7,957 bases of DNA from Candidatus Pacearchaeota archaeon (GTDB taxonomy: Archaea; Nanobdellota; Nanobdellia; Pacearchaeales; GW2011-AR1). The number at the start of each line of letters is the position of its first letter. The first letter of the stretch is position 1. Made by a program: the position numbers and the translations under genes. The notes under the pieces were generated by a model. The model saw only the letters and a list, made by a program, of their open reading frames with translations. It ran no database searches and was not told the DNA's origin. The DNA lies in contig RFLC01000240.1 of assembly GCA_003694055.1 (NCBI GenBank), forward strand, positions 1-7,957, in the 5' to 3' direction. Of the stretch, positions 1-6,834 are shown one piece after another.

Positions 1-2
1 AT

Positions 3-12
3 TTTATATAAG
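3..12. promoter_or_regulatory. TATA-like box TTTATATAAG at the window edge
   Basis: TTTATATAAG is close to the archaeal box A consensus. The core is nearly symmetric, so it could serve either strand: a plus-strand transcript beginning around 33-36, or a gene to the left of the window. It may also simply be part of the A+T-rich origin. Confidence 0.3.
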
Positions 13-87
13 TTATTTTTGAGTGTTATTTTTAAATGCTACTTCCATGTGCCCTTTTCTACTTGCGTTGTCCTAAGCCCTGCTTTT

Positions 88-127
88 CCAAAAGCTTTTA
101 CAGTGCTCCAAAAGCTTTTACAGTGCT
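88..127. repeat. Perfect 20-bp tandem direct repeat, two units
   Basis: CCAAAAGCTTTTACAGTGCT occurs at 88-107 and again, without mismatch, at 108-127. Each unit carries the 10-bp palindrome AAAAGCTTTT (90-99 and 110-119), so two symmetric sites sit exactly 20 bp apart, about two helical turns, on the same face of the DNA. The core reappears inverted as GCTTTTGG at 221-228, with TAAAAG a few bases before it. This looks like an iteron or protein-binding array. Because 20 is not a multiple of three, the repeat does not encode a repeated peptide in a single frame. Confidence 0.85.
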
Positions 128-178
128 GTTCAGCTGTTAGCAATTCCAGGTTGTTCTTTGTTATTCCATTTCTAGATT

Positions 179-191
179 TTCCAGAGGAAAT
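179..191 (+). promoter_or_regulatory. Mini-ORB-like Orc1/Cdc6 binding site
   Basis: TTCCAGAGGAAAT matches 11 of 13 positions of the archaeal mini-ORB pattern TTCCAGTGGAAAC as I remember it, and includes its dyad TTCC...GGAA. G-rich bases (GG at 196-197, GGAG at 201-204) follow, as a loose counterpart of the G-string in full ORB sites. Its place just upstream of orc1/cdc6 supports the reading. Binding is inferred. Confidence 0.45.
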
Positions 192-254
192 AAAGGTCTA
201 GGAGCTTTGGTTAAAAGTTCGCTTTTGGCGTTTTTTTCTTTAAAGTAATGACGT

Positions 255-267
255 TTCCATGCGAAAT
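255..267 (+). promoter_or_regulatory. Weak second mini-ORB-like site next to the orc1/cdc6 promoter
   Basis: TTCCATGCGAAAT matches 9 of 13 mini-ORB positions, keeping TTCCA and GAAA. It touches the TATA-like AAATATA at 264-270, so initiator binding here could repress its own gene. This is tentative, as the match alone would not be convincing. Confidence 0.2.
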
Positions 268-270
268 ATA
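264..270 (+). promoter_or_regulatory. Candidate TATA box for the orc1/cdc6-polD operon
   Basis: AAATATA here would place transcription start near 293, giving a leader of about 35 nt that includes the ribosome binding site at 316-322. A second candidate, TTTATAA at 289-295, would start transcription near 318 and cut into that site. Either choice leaves the in-frame ATG at 259 outside the message. Confidence 0.3.
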
Positions 271-315
271 GGTTGGAGCACCAATAAGTTTATAATGTGT
301 GCGGGTTTAGAGCGT

Positions 316-322
316 GAGGAGG
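316..322 (+). promoter_or_regulatory. Ribosome binding site that sets the orc1/cdc6 start
   Basis: GAGGAGG ends 5 nt before the ATG at 328 and is complementary to the 16S rRNA tail. The two upstream in-frame ATGs (259 and 295) have no comparable site, so this decides the start. Confidence 0.75.
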
Positions 323-327
323 GTGTG

Positions 328-1542
328 ATGGACAAGCTAGATAAGATTTTTGATTCTTATGTTGCGAATAGTTTGTTCAAGAATAAGCTTGTTTTGCAGG
401 CAAGTTATTCGCCGGAAAGTATTTTGCACAGGTCAGAGCAGATTGAGGCAATTGCGTCAATACTTGCGCCGATGTTGAGGGGCGAGAAGGCAAGCAATTT
501 GTTTCTTTATGGCAAAACCGGCACTGGCAAAACACTGACAGCAAGGTTTGTTGCGCAAAAGATGGAGCAGAAAACCGAGGAAGTGGGGCTGACAAAACTT
601 AGGTTTTTGTATGTGAACTGCAAGTCAAAAAAAGTTTCTGATACTGAGTATAGGATAATTGCAGAGTTAATTAACTTGTACGGCGGCAGCGTGCCGGCGA
701 CAGGTTTGCCGACAGATGTTGTTTACTCTCGCTTTGTTGAGATGATTGACAAGGAAAGGCAGATTGTTGTGCTGATTCTCGACGAGATTGACCAGGCAGT
801 TAAGAAGATTTCAGACAATTTCATTTACACGCTAACGCGAATGAATGCTGAGTTGAGCAATGCCCAAGTTAGTTTGATTGGGATTAGCAACAGCTTGACT
901 TTCATGGACAACCTTGACCCGAGGGTTAGGAGTTCGCTTGGCGAGGAGGAGATTATTTTTCCGCCTTACAATGCTTTGCAGTTAAGGGATATTTTGCGCG
1001 AGAGGGCAAAGGAAGCATTTGTTGAGGGTGTGCTTGAAGAGGGCGTGATTGAGAAGTGTGCTGCTTACGCGGCGCGCGAGCACGGGGATGCGCGCAGGGC
1101 GTTGGATTTGTTGCGAGTAGCTGGCGAGATTGCTGTTCGCGAGGGTTCTGGCAAGGTCAAACTTGCGCACATTGATTTGGCTAATCAAAAAATTGAGCGT
1201 GACAAGATGATTGGAATTATCGAGAGCGAGCCAACGCAGTTCAAGCTTGTGCTTTATGCAATTGTTCTTCTCGACGAGAAAAATGCCAATGGGACGATTT
1301 TCACAGGAGATGTGTATTCGCTTTACCAAGAGCTTTGCCTTAAGTCGCGGAACGAGCAGCTAACTCAACGCAGAGTGTCGGACATTTTGGCAGAGTTTGA
1401 CATGCTTGGCATAATCAATGCAAGGGTTGTTAGCAAAGGCAGGCACGGGCGCATGCGAGAAATTAGGTTGATGCTTACGCCTGAAATCAAGGAAAAGGCA
1501 AGGGTAATACTCGAAGACTCTCTTGGGCTGAAAAATGAATAA
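328..1542 (+). CDS. cdc6: Orc1/Cdc6 family replication initiator (AAA+ ATPase)
   Basis: This 404-residue protein is the archaeal origin-recognition and helicase-loading factor: it binds origin DNA, uses ATP as a switch and helps place MCM. Its length is normal for the family. Visible motifs in order are Walker A GKTGTGKT (residues 62-69), Walker B LILDEID (149-155), sensor 1 GISNS (185-189), and sensor 2 GDARRALDLL with its arginines (253-262). A C-terminal winged-helix domain (about 300-404) contains the recognition-helix stretch QRRVSDILAEF and the wing GRHGRMREI. I start it at 328 because of the GAGGAGG site 5 nt upstream. The frame stays open back to 259, but the extra 23 residues (MRNIGWSTNK...) precede the usual N-terminus. 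It is the first gene of the operon and overlaps DP1 by 8 nt. It follows the candidate origin directly, suggesting it acts there. Confidence 0.96.
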   Translation: MDKLDKIFDSYVANSLFKNKLVLQASYSPESILHRSEQIEAIASILAPMLRGEKASNLFLYGKTGTGKTLTARFVAQKMEQKTEEVGLTKLRFLYVNCKSKKVSDTEYRIIAELINLYGGSVPATGLPTDVVYSRFVEMIDKERQIVVLILDEIDQAVKKISDNFIYTLTRMNAELSNAQVSLIGISNSLTFMDNLDPRVRSSLGEEEIIFPPYNALQLRDILRERAKEAFVEGVLEEGVIEKCAAYAAREHGDARRALDLLRVAGEIAVREGSGKVKLAHIDLANQKIERDKMIGIIESEPTQFKLVLYAIVLLDEKNANGTIFTGDVYSLYQELCLKSRNEQLTQRRVSDILAEFDMLGIINARVVSKGRHGRMREIRLMLTPEIKEKARVILEDSLGLKNE

Positions 1543-3292
1543 AGAGGTGTTGGATTTGTTGCGCGAGAGGAAGCTTTTGCTAGCGAAAGAGGTTTTTGAT
1601 TTAGTAAGCTCGATTGAGAGCAAAGAGGTTGCGCGGGCTTTTCTCGACGAGCTTGAGAAGCTTTACAAGGGAAAGATGATAACGAAAACGATGTTGACTA
1701 AAAACTGGCATTTTGTTAAGAGTTTTGCGCAAAAGTTGCCAGGTCAGGACAAAACTTATGTTGAGAAAGTGTTTGTTAAGCTTGGCGTGAGTTTGGAGAT
1801 TGGGAAAGAAAAAGAGATTGTTTCTTCGTCAGGTGTGGGCGGGGACAAAACGCACGGGCAGGTTGGCAAGTGGCTAGGGGAGAAAGAGCGCGAGAGCAAA
1901 CGATTTGTTAGCTCGGCAGTTCATGAGAAAAGTTCGGGCGAGAGTGCGAGCGCAGGAGGATTTGGAAGCAAGGGCATTGAGGTTGGTTACACTGGGAAGG
2001 ATTTTGATGTTGGCGCAAGAGCGAGCATGAAAGAGCACTCGATAACTTACAAGGTTTTTTATGCAAACACAACTCCTGAAAAAAAGCTTGAGGTTGGGGA
2101 TTTTGTGAAGAACTTTCGCGCGAGGTTTATGCAGTTGAGGAAGATTCTTGCGCAGAGAAGGGAGCTGCAAGCAAACCTTGTTTCTATGAATAAAATTTCT
2201 TCGCAACGCGAGAGTTTTAGTTTGATTGGAATTGTGAGTGAGAAGCACACGACGAAGAACAAAAATATTTTGTTGCGCTTGGAGGATTTGACAGGTCAGG
2301 TGCGCGCGGTCGTGCGGCAGGGCAGCGAGGCGTTTAAGGTTGCCGAGGAAGTTCAGTTGGATGATGTGATTGGCTTAAAAGTTAGCGGGAATCGGGAGAT
2401 GGTTTTTGTGCAAGAGATTTACTTTCCTGATGCAAGGCTGATTGATAGGACTCGCTTTTCTCGCGATGTTTGGGTTGCGTTTGTTTCTGATGTGCACTGC
2501 GGCAGCGACAGGCATTTGAAGAAGAGCTTTAACAGGTTTCTTGAATGGTTGAACAGCGAGGATGAGATTGCGCAAAAGATTGAGTTTATGTTTTTTGTTG
2601 GCGACAATGTTGACGGGGTTGGGATTTTTCCGTCGCAAGAGGAGCTGCTTGAGCTGAAAAGCATGCGCGAGCAGTATCAGCTTTTGGCAAGTTATTTGAA
2701 ACGCGTGCCGAAGCGGGTGACCATGTTTATGTGCCCTGGCCAGCACGATGCTGTGAGGGTTGCAGAGCCGCAGCCGTTGATAAGCAAGAAGTATGCGCCA
2801 GAGCTTTATGAGATAGACAACCTTGTGCTTGTTACCAACCCGACGTTAGTTAAGTTGTGCGAGCGAGAGAAAGAGTTTAAGGTGCTGATGTATCACGGGG
2901 CAAGCATACATAGCTTTATTAATCAGATAAAGGAGTTGAGGGAGATGAAAGCGCACCGCTGTCCTGCGAAGGCAGTTGTGCACATGCTCAAGCGCCGCCA
3001 TCTTTCTCCAACGCACTCAGAGTCTGTTTACATACCCAACCCTGATGTTGACCCGCTTGTTATCGACGAAGTGCCAGATGTGCTTTGCACAGGCGAGGTG
3101 CACAGGTTGGACATTGAGCGTTACAACGGAGTGCTTATCATAACAGGAAGTTGCTGGCAGGCGCAGACACCTTTTGAAGAAAAGGTTGGCAATATTCCAG
3201 ACCCTGCGAAAGTTCCGCTCTTGAACTTGCGCACTGGGCAGTTGAAGATTTATGATTTTGGCGACGAGAGTGAGGTGGGGAGAGAATGGTGA
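1535..3292 (+). CDS. polB: DNA polymerase II (PolD) small subunit DP1, proofreading exonuclease
   Basis: This 585-residue protein is the small subunit of PolD and the usual source of its Mn-dependent 3'-5' exonuclease. The N-terminal helical domain covers about 1-85. A Ser/Gly/Lys/Glu-rich linker (about 92-165) is probably disordered. An OB fold spans about 226-300 (RESFSLIGIVSEK...). A calcineurin-like phosphoesterase domain begins near 313, with motifs SDVHCGS (D319, H321), GDNVDG (D357, D360), PGQHDA (401-406), YHG (453-455) and TGEVHR (519-524). The family pattern as I recall it is PGNHD and GHVH, so two metal-ligand positions are changed: Q403 for Asn and E521 for His. The ATG lies inside ATGAATAA, overlapping the orc1/cdc6 stop. 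No clear ribosome site precedes it, so translation is probably coupled. Residues 147-158 nearly duplicate a DP2 segment. Identity is secure, but nuclease activity is uncertain. Confidence 0.96.
   Translation: MNKEVLDLLRERKLLLAKEVFDLVSSIESKEVARAFLDELEKLYKGKMITKTMLTKNWHFVKSFAQKLPGQDKTYVEKVFVKLGVSLEIGKEKEIVSSSGVGGDKTHGQVGKWLGEKERESKRFVSSAVHEKSSGESASAGGFGSKGIEVGYTGKDFDVGARASMKEHSITYKVFYANTTPEKKLEVGDFVKNFRARFMQLRKILAQRRELQANLVSMNKISSQRESFSLIGIVSEKHTTKNKNILLRLEDLTGQVRAVVRQGSEAFKVAEEVQLDDVIGLKVSGNREMVFVQEIYFPDARLIDRTRFSRDVWVAFVSDVHCGSDRHLKKSFNRFLEWLNSEDEIAQKIEFMFFVGDNVDGVGIFPSQEELLELKSMREQYQLLASYLKRVPKRVTMFMCPGQHDAVRVAEPQPLISKKYAPELYEIDNLVLVTNPTLVKLCEREKEFKVLMYHGASIHSFINQIKELREMKAHRCPAKAVVHMLKRRHLSPTHSESVYIPNPDVDPLVIDEVPDVLCTGEVHRLDIERYNGVLIITGSCWQAQTPFEEKVGNIPDPAKVPLLNLRTGQLKIYDFGDESEVGREW
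1973..2007 (+). repeat. 35-nt segment shared with DP2, copy in DP1 linker
   Basis: These 35 bases match 4990-5024 at 34 positions. The only difference is A here (1989) versus G there (5006). Both copies are read in the same frame, giving GIEVGYTGKDFD here (residues 147-158) and GIEVGCTGKDFE in DP2. The flanking bases do not match. Here the segment lies in the low-complexity linker before the OB fold. Confidence 0.9.
3272..3277 (+). promoter_or_regulatory. Ribosome binding site for DP2
   Basis: GAGGTG, inside the last codons of DP1, is complementary to the 16S tail and ends 8 nt before the ATG at 3286. It supports that start and the 7-nt overlap ATGGTGA. Confidence 0.65.
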
Positions 3293-6200
3293 AGGTTGAT
3301 AAGTATTTTGCGAATTTGCAGAAGCAGGTTAAGGAGAACTATAAAGTTGCAGGGCTAGCTCGAGCGAAAGGGCTTGATCCTGCGAGCTCGGTTGAGGTGC
3401 CGCTTGCAACTTCGCTTGCAGAAAAGGCTGTGGGGCTGGTCTCGACAATTGTGCCTCAGCTTGATGGCAAGCCGATTGTGAAAAGGATTTTGGAGCTGGA
3501 AAAGGAGTTCTCGCCTCTTGACCCTGCAGTTGCTCTGACGATTGCTGAGGAAATTGCAAAGGAAAAGTTCTGCAAGTTCTCGTCGCTAAAAGAAGGCATT
3601 GAAGCTGGGGCGCGGGTTGCAATTGCTTACCTCACTTTGGGCGTGGTATCGTCGCCGATTGAGGGATTTATTTATTTGGAGTTTTTCAAGACTCGTGAGG
3701 GCAAGGAGTATTTTGCGCCGTTTTATGCTGGACCGATTCGTTCTGCTGGAGGAACAGAAGCGGCGTTTTCAGTCGTCATACTTGATCACTTGCGCGAGGT
3801 TTTTGGGTTTGCGAAGTATGATCCGACAGAAGCAGAGGTTAAGAGAGCGGTGCATGAAAGTTACATGTATCACGAGCGCGTGACCAATCTGCAGTATCTG
3901 CCTAGCGAGGAGGAAATTGAGTTTCTCGCAAGTCACTTGCCTGTGCAGGTTTCAGGGGATCCGAGTGAAAAGATTGAGGTTTTCAATTACAAAGATTTGC
4001 CGCGCGTGCCGACGAATTGCATTCGCTCAGGGTTTGCGCTTGTTTTGAACGAAGGGCTTGCGCAAAAAGCCCCGAAGATTTTGAAGAGGATAAAGCACTT
4101 GAGAAAGCAAGGGTTTAAGTTGAGCGACTGGGATTTTTTGGAAGAGTTTGTTGAGTTACAGGGGAAGATAAAAGCAAAGTCAAAGAGCGGTTCTGCAAAG
4201 GGCGCGGTTTACATAAAAGATATTGTTGCTGGCAGACCGGTTTTTGCTCATCCATCTCGTTCAGGCGGTTTTCGTTTACGTTATGGCAGGTGCAGGAACA
4301 CTGGCTACTCTTGCTTGGCTGTCCATCCTGCCACGATGAAAGTGTGCAATGACTTTATTGCGATTGGCACGCAGTTGAAAATTGAGAAGCCGACAAAGGG
4401 CTGCACTGTAGCGTCGTGCACGACAATCGACGCGCCAATTGTGAAGCTTACCGACGGAAGCGTTGTTAAGGTCTCTTCTTTTGAGCAAGCTGCTGAACTT
4501 GAGAAAGAGGTTGCTGAGATAATCTATCTCGGTGATTTGCTTGTTCCTTACGGAGACTTTGCAAACCGAAACCATGCGCTTTGTCCTCCTGCTTATGTTG
4601 AACAATACTGGCTTGTTGAGTTGAAGAAAAAACTTAGCGAGATTGGCGAGAGAGAGTTGTTGAGAGAGGTTGAGGAAAGACAGGAAGGGTTTTTGCATCC
4701 TAGTTTGGAGCGCGCGAAGGAGATTTCTGCTAAGTACGGAGTTGCGTTGCATCCTGACTTTGTTTTTTATTGGCGCGAGATAAATGCTGAGGAGTTGTTT
4801 GCTTTGGTTGATTGGCTTGCGAATGTTGAGAGGCATGGCGAGAAGTTTGTTTTGCCTTACTCCCGTCTTGAGCGAGAGAGGTTTGCGCGAGCGAAGCGAG
4901 CGCTTGAGCTTATTGGGTGTCCGCACAAAGTGTTTCTCGACGGAGTGATTCTTGAGCGCGAGGTTGGAGAGGCGCTTTTGCTTAACCTTGGCATTGAGGT
5001 TGGTTGCACTGGGAAGGATTTTGAAGAGAGCTTTACAGAGCTGAGCAAGAGGTTGAAGGAGCTGAAGTTGGAGCTTTGCAAGGCAGTGAGTGAAGAGGAG
5101 CGCGAGGAGTTGTCTGCGCTTGAGTTTGTTAAACGTTTGGCTAGGTATGAGGTGAGGGATAAATCAGGAACGTTTATCGGGGCAAGAATGGGCAGGCCGG
5201 AGAAAGCTAAGCTCAGGAAGTTGACTGGCAGTCCGCATGTGCTCTTTCCAGTTGGTGAGCAGGGAGGAAGGTTGCGTTCTGTGCAATCAGCTGTTGAGGT
5301 TGGAAAAGTGAGAGCAGAGTTTGTTAACTTTTATTGCAACAAATGCCATCGCGAGAGCGTTTATCCGAGGTGCGAGGTTTGCGGCGGGACTTGCGAGAAG
5401 ATGCTTTCATGCCCGATTTGCAAAACTAAGTCAAGCGGGAAGTGCGAGAAGCACAATCTTGGCGTGCCGTATGCAGAGTATGATGTTGACATCAGGAAGT
5501 ATTTTGACAGCGCGCGCAAGCTGCTCGGACTGAACTCTGATGAGGTGCCTCTTGTCAAGGGCATTCGGGGAACGAGCAACAAAGAGCACTATTGCGAGCA
5601 TCTTGCTAAAGGTTTGTTGCGCGCCCGGCAGAACTTGAATGTGAATAAAGACGGAACGATTCGTTATGACATTAGCGAGATGCCGATAACACATTTCAAA
5701 CCGAAAGAGATTGGAACGAGTGTGGAGAGGTTGCGCGAGTTAGGGTATGAGCTTGATGTCAACGGAAAAAAGCTTGTTAGCGAGGAGCAGGTTGTTGAGA
5801 TATTCCCGCATGACATTATCTTGCCTGCCAGTCCTGCAAGCAGGGATGAACGCGCTGACGAGGTGTTCTTGCGCATAGCTGCGTTTGTTGATGACGAACT
5901 TGAGAAGCTTTATTCTTTACCAAGGTTCTTTAATGCGAAGAGGAGAGAGGATTTGATTGGGCATCTGACAGCTTGCATTGCTCCGCACAATTGCGCGGCA
6001 GTTGTTGGCCGCATTATTGGGTTTTCAAAGGTGCAGGCGTTGCTGGCGAGCCCGTACATGCACGCGGCAATGAGGCGCGACTGCGACGGGGATGAGGCGG
6101 CAGTGATGCTTCTCATGGATATGCTTTTGAACTTTTCTCGCGCTTATTTGCCGGCGCATCGCGGAGGAACGCAGGACGCTCCTCTTGTTTTGAACTCGCA

Positions 6201-6834
6201 CATCAGGGCAGGGGAAGTGGATGATATGATTTTTGATTTAGATGTTTCGCGCGAAATTCCGTTGGAGCTTTACGAGGCAGCGAGCGAAGGGAAAAGTCCG
6301 TTTGATGTTAAGATGGAATCAGTTAAGTCGCGTTTGGGCAAGGGCAGCGAGGCAGAATTTGCAAGGCTTTGGTTTTCTTACGATACAGATGACATAAACC
6401 TTGGCGCGCAGTGCTCTAGTTACAAGACGCTTGCAACGATGCAGGACAAAGTTGAGGCGCAAATGAAGCTTTGCGAACGCATCCGCGCAGTTGACACGAG
6501 CGATGTTGCGAGGTTGGTTATTGAGAGGCACTTTTTGCGCGATATCAGAGGGAATTTGAGGAAGTTTTCAATGCAGGCGTTTAGGTGCGTTAACTGCAAT
6601 GAGAAGTATCGCAGGCCGCCGCTGTCAGGGAAGTGCACTCGTTGCGGAGGGAAAATCATCTTTACAATTTCCGAGGGGAGCATAATGAAATATGTTTTTT
6701 CTGCGATGGAGCTTGCGAGGAAATACAATGTTAGCGAGTACTTGCGCGAGTCGCTTGAGTTGACAGAGATGTACATCGAGAGTATTTTTGGGAGGGAGAA
6801 AGAGAAGCAAACTGCACTTGATCAGTGGTTTTAG
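3286..6834 (+). CDS. polC: DNA polymerase II (PolD) large catalytic subunit DP2
   Basis: This 1182-residue protein is the polymerising subunit of PolD, built on two double-psi beta-barrels like multisubunit RNA polymerase. Recognisable conserved blocks are YAGPIRSAGGTEA (147-159), FIGARMGRPEKAKLRKLTG (within about 640-670), PITHFKPKEIGTSVERLREL, IIGFSKVQALLASPYMHAAM, and the catalytic RRDCDGDE (930-937) with aspartates D934 and D936. Cysteines suitable for zinc sit at 684, 687, 696, 699, 703, 709, 712 and 720, and a C-terminal zinc site at C1101, C1104, C1117 and C1120. The chain ends with QTALDQWF (1175-1182), a PCNA-interacting motif. The length fits an intein-free member, and the DCDGD site where some Pyrococcus genes carry an intein is uninterrupted. 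D932 replaces the Asn I expect there. It overlaps DP1 by 7 nt, and no strong terminator follows immediately. Confidence 0.97.
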   Translation: MVKVDKYFANLQKQVKENYKVAGLARAKGLDPASSVEVPLATSLAEKAVGLVSTIVPQLDGKPIVKRILELEKEFSPLDPAVALTIAEEIAKEKFCKFSSLKEGIEAGARVAIAYLTLGVVSSPIEGFIYLEFFKTREGKEYFAPFYAGPIRSAGGTEAAFSVVILDHLREVFGFAKYDPTEAEVKRAVHESYMYHERVTNLQYLPSEEEIEFLASHLPVQVSGDPSEKIEVFNYKDLPRVPTNCIRSGFALVLNEGLAQKAPKILKRIKHLRKQGFKLSDWDFLEEFVELQGKIKAKSKSGSAKGAVYIKDIVAGRPVFAHPSRSGGFRLRYGRCRNTGYSCLAVHPATMKVCNDFIAIGTQLKIEKPTKGCTVASCTTIDAPIVKLTDGSVVKVSSFEQAAELEKEVAEIIYLGDLLVPYGDFANRNHALCPPAYVEQYWLVELKKKLSEIGERELLREVEERQEGFLHPSLERAKEISAKYGVALHPDFVFYWREINAEELFALVDWLANVERHGEKFVLPYSRLERERFARAKRALELIGCPHKVFLDGVILEREVGEALLLNLGIEVGCTGKDFEESFTELSKRLKELKLELCKAVSEEEREELSALEFVKRLARYEVRDKSGTFIGARMGRPEKAKLRKLTGSPHVLFPVGEQGGRLRSVQSAVEVGKVRAEFVNFYCNKCHRESVYPRCEVCGGTCEKMLSCPICKTKSSGKCEKHNLGVPYAEYDVDIRKYFDSARKLLGLNSDEVPLVKGIRGTSNKEHYCEHLAKGLLRARQNLNVNKDGTIRYDISEMPITHFKPKEIGTSVERLRELGYELDVNGKKLVSEEQVVEIFPHDIILPASPASRDERADEVFLRIAAFVDDELEKLYSLPRFFNAKRREDLIGHLTACIAPHNCAAVVGRIIGFSKVQALLASPYMHAAMRRDCDGDEAAVMLLMDMLLNFSRAYLPAHRGGTQDAPLVLNSHIRAGEVDDMIFDLDVSREIPLELYEAASEGKSPFDVKMESVKSRLGKGSEAEFARLWFSYDTDDINLGAQCSSYKTLATMQDKVEAQMKLCERIRAVDTSDVARLVIERHFLRDIRGNLRKFSMQAFRCVNCNEKYRRPPLSGKCTRCGGKIIFTISEGSIMKYVFSAMELARKYNVSEYLRESLELTEMYIESIFGREKEKQTALDQWF
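4990..5024 (+). repeat. 35-nt segment shared with DP1, copy in DP2
   Basis: This partner of 1973-2007 (34 of 35 bases identical) encodes DP2 residues 569-580, GIEVGCTGKDFE. It sits in a segment that appears variable in the family, between the GEALLLNLG helix and the conserved RDKSGTFIGARMGRPEKAK block. Confidence 0.9.
6811..6834 (+). other. C-terminal PCNA-interacting (PIP) motif of DP2
   Basis: The last eight residues of DP2, QTALDQWF, followed directly by the stop codon at 6832, fit the PIP-box pattern Q-x-x-hydrophobic-x-x-aromatic-aromatic. It would tether the polymerase to the sliding clamp. A C-terminal PIP box is a known feature of PolD. Binding itself is inferred from the pattern. 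Confidence 0.8.

Larger units (their letters stand above)
1..258. other. Candidate replication origin region (oriC) upstream of orc1/cdc6
   Basis: This non-coding stretch precedes the initiator gene, where archaeal origins are typically found. It contains a perfect 20-bp tandem repeat at 88-127, an inverted copy of the repeat core (GCTTTTGG) at 221-228, a sequence at 179-191 resembling the mini-ORB site, a weaker one at 255-267, and T-rich tracts at 13-33 and 231-241 that could ease unwinding. The reading frame through it (19-201) starts with TTG, has composition unlike the neighbouring genes and runs through the repeats, so I do not call it a gene. Origin function is inferred from position and motifs. 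The true origin could extend left of the window, and the window edge hides the upstream gene. Confidence 0.5.

Noticed and set aside
88..127. Tandem repeat as a CRISPR fragment
   Set aside because: The two units abut with no spacer, and there are no cas genes in the window.
19..201. 60-codon plus-strand frame in the upstream region
   Set aside because: It has a TTG start, no ribosome site and a composition unlike the genes here, and it runs across the 20-bp tandem repeat and mini-ORB-like site.
259..327. N-terminal extension of orc1/cdc6 from ATG 259 (or ATG 295)
   Set aside because: The GAGGAGG ribosome site serves ATG 328. Candidate promoters at 264-295 would exclude ATG 259, and the family usually begins near the 328 start.
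4276..4926. Long 216-codon minus-strand frame inside DP2
   Set aside because: It is a shadow of the DP2 reading frame: Arg/Lys/Leu/Ser-rich, no motifs, fully covered by conserved polymerase sequence.
6079..6096. Possible intein in DP2
   Set aside because: The DCDGDE site, an intein position in some Pyrococcus DP2 genes, is contiguous, and the protein length is that of an intein-free member.
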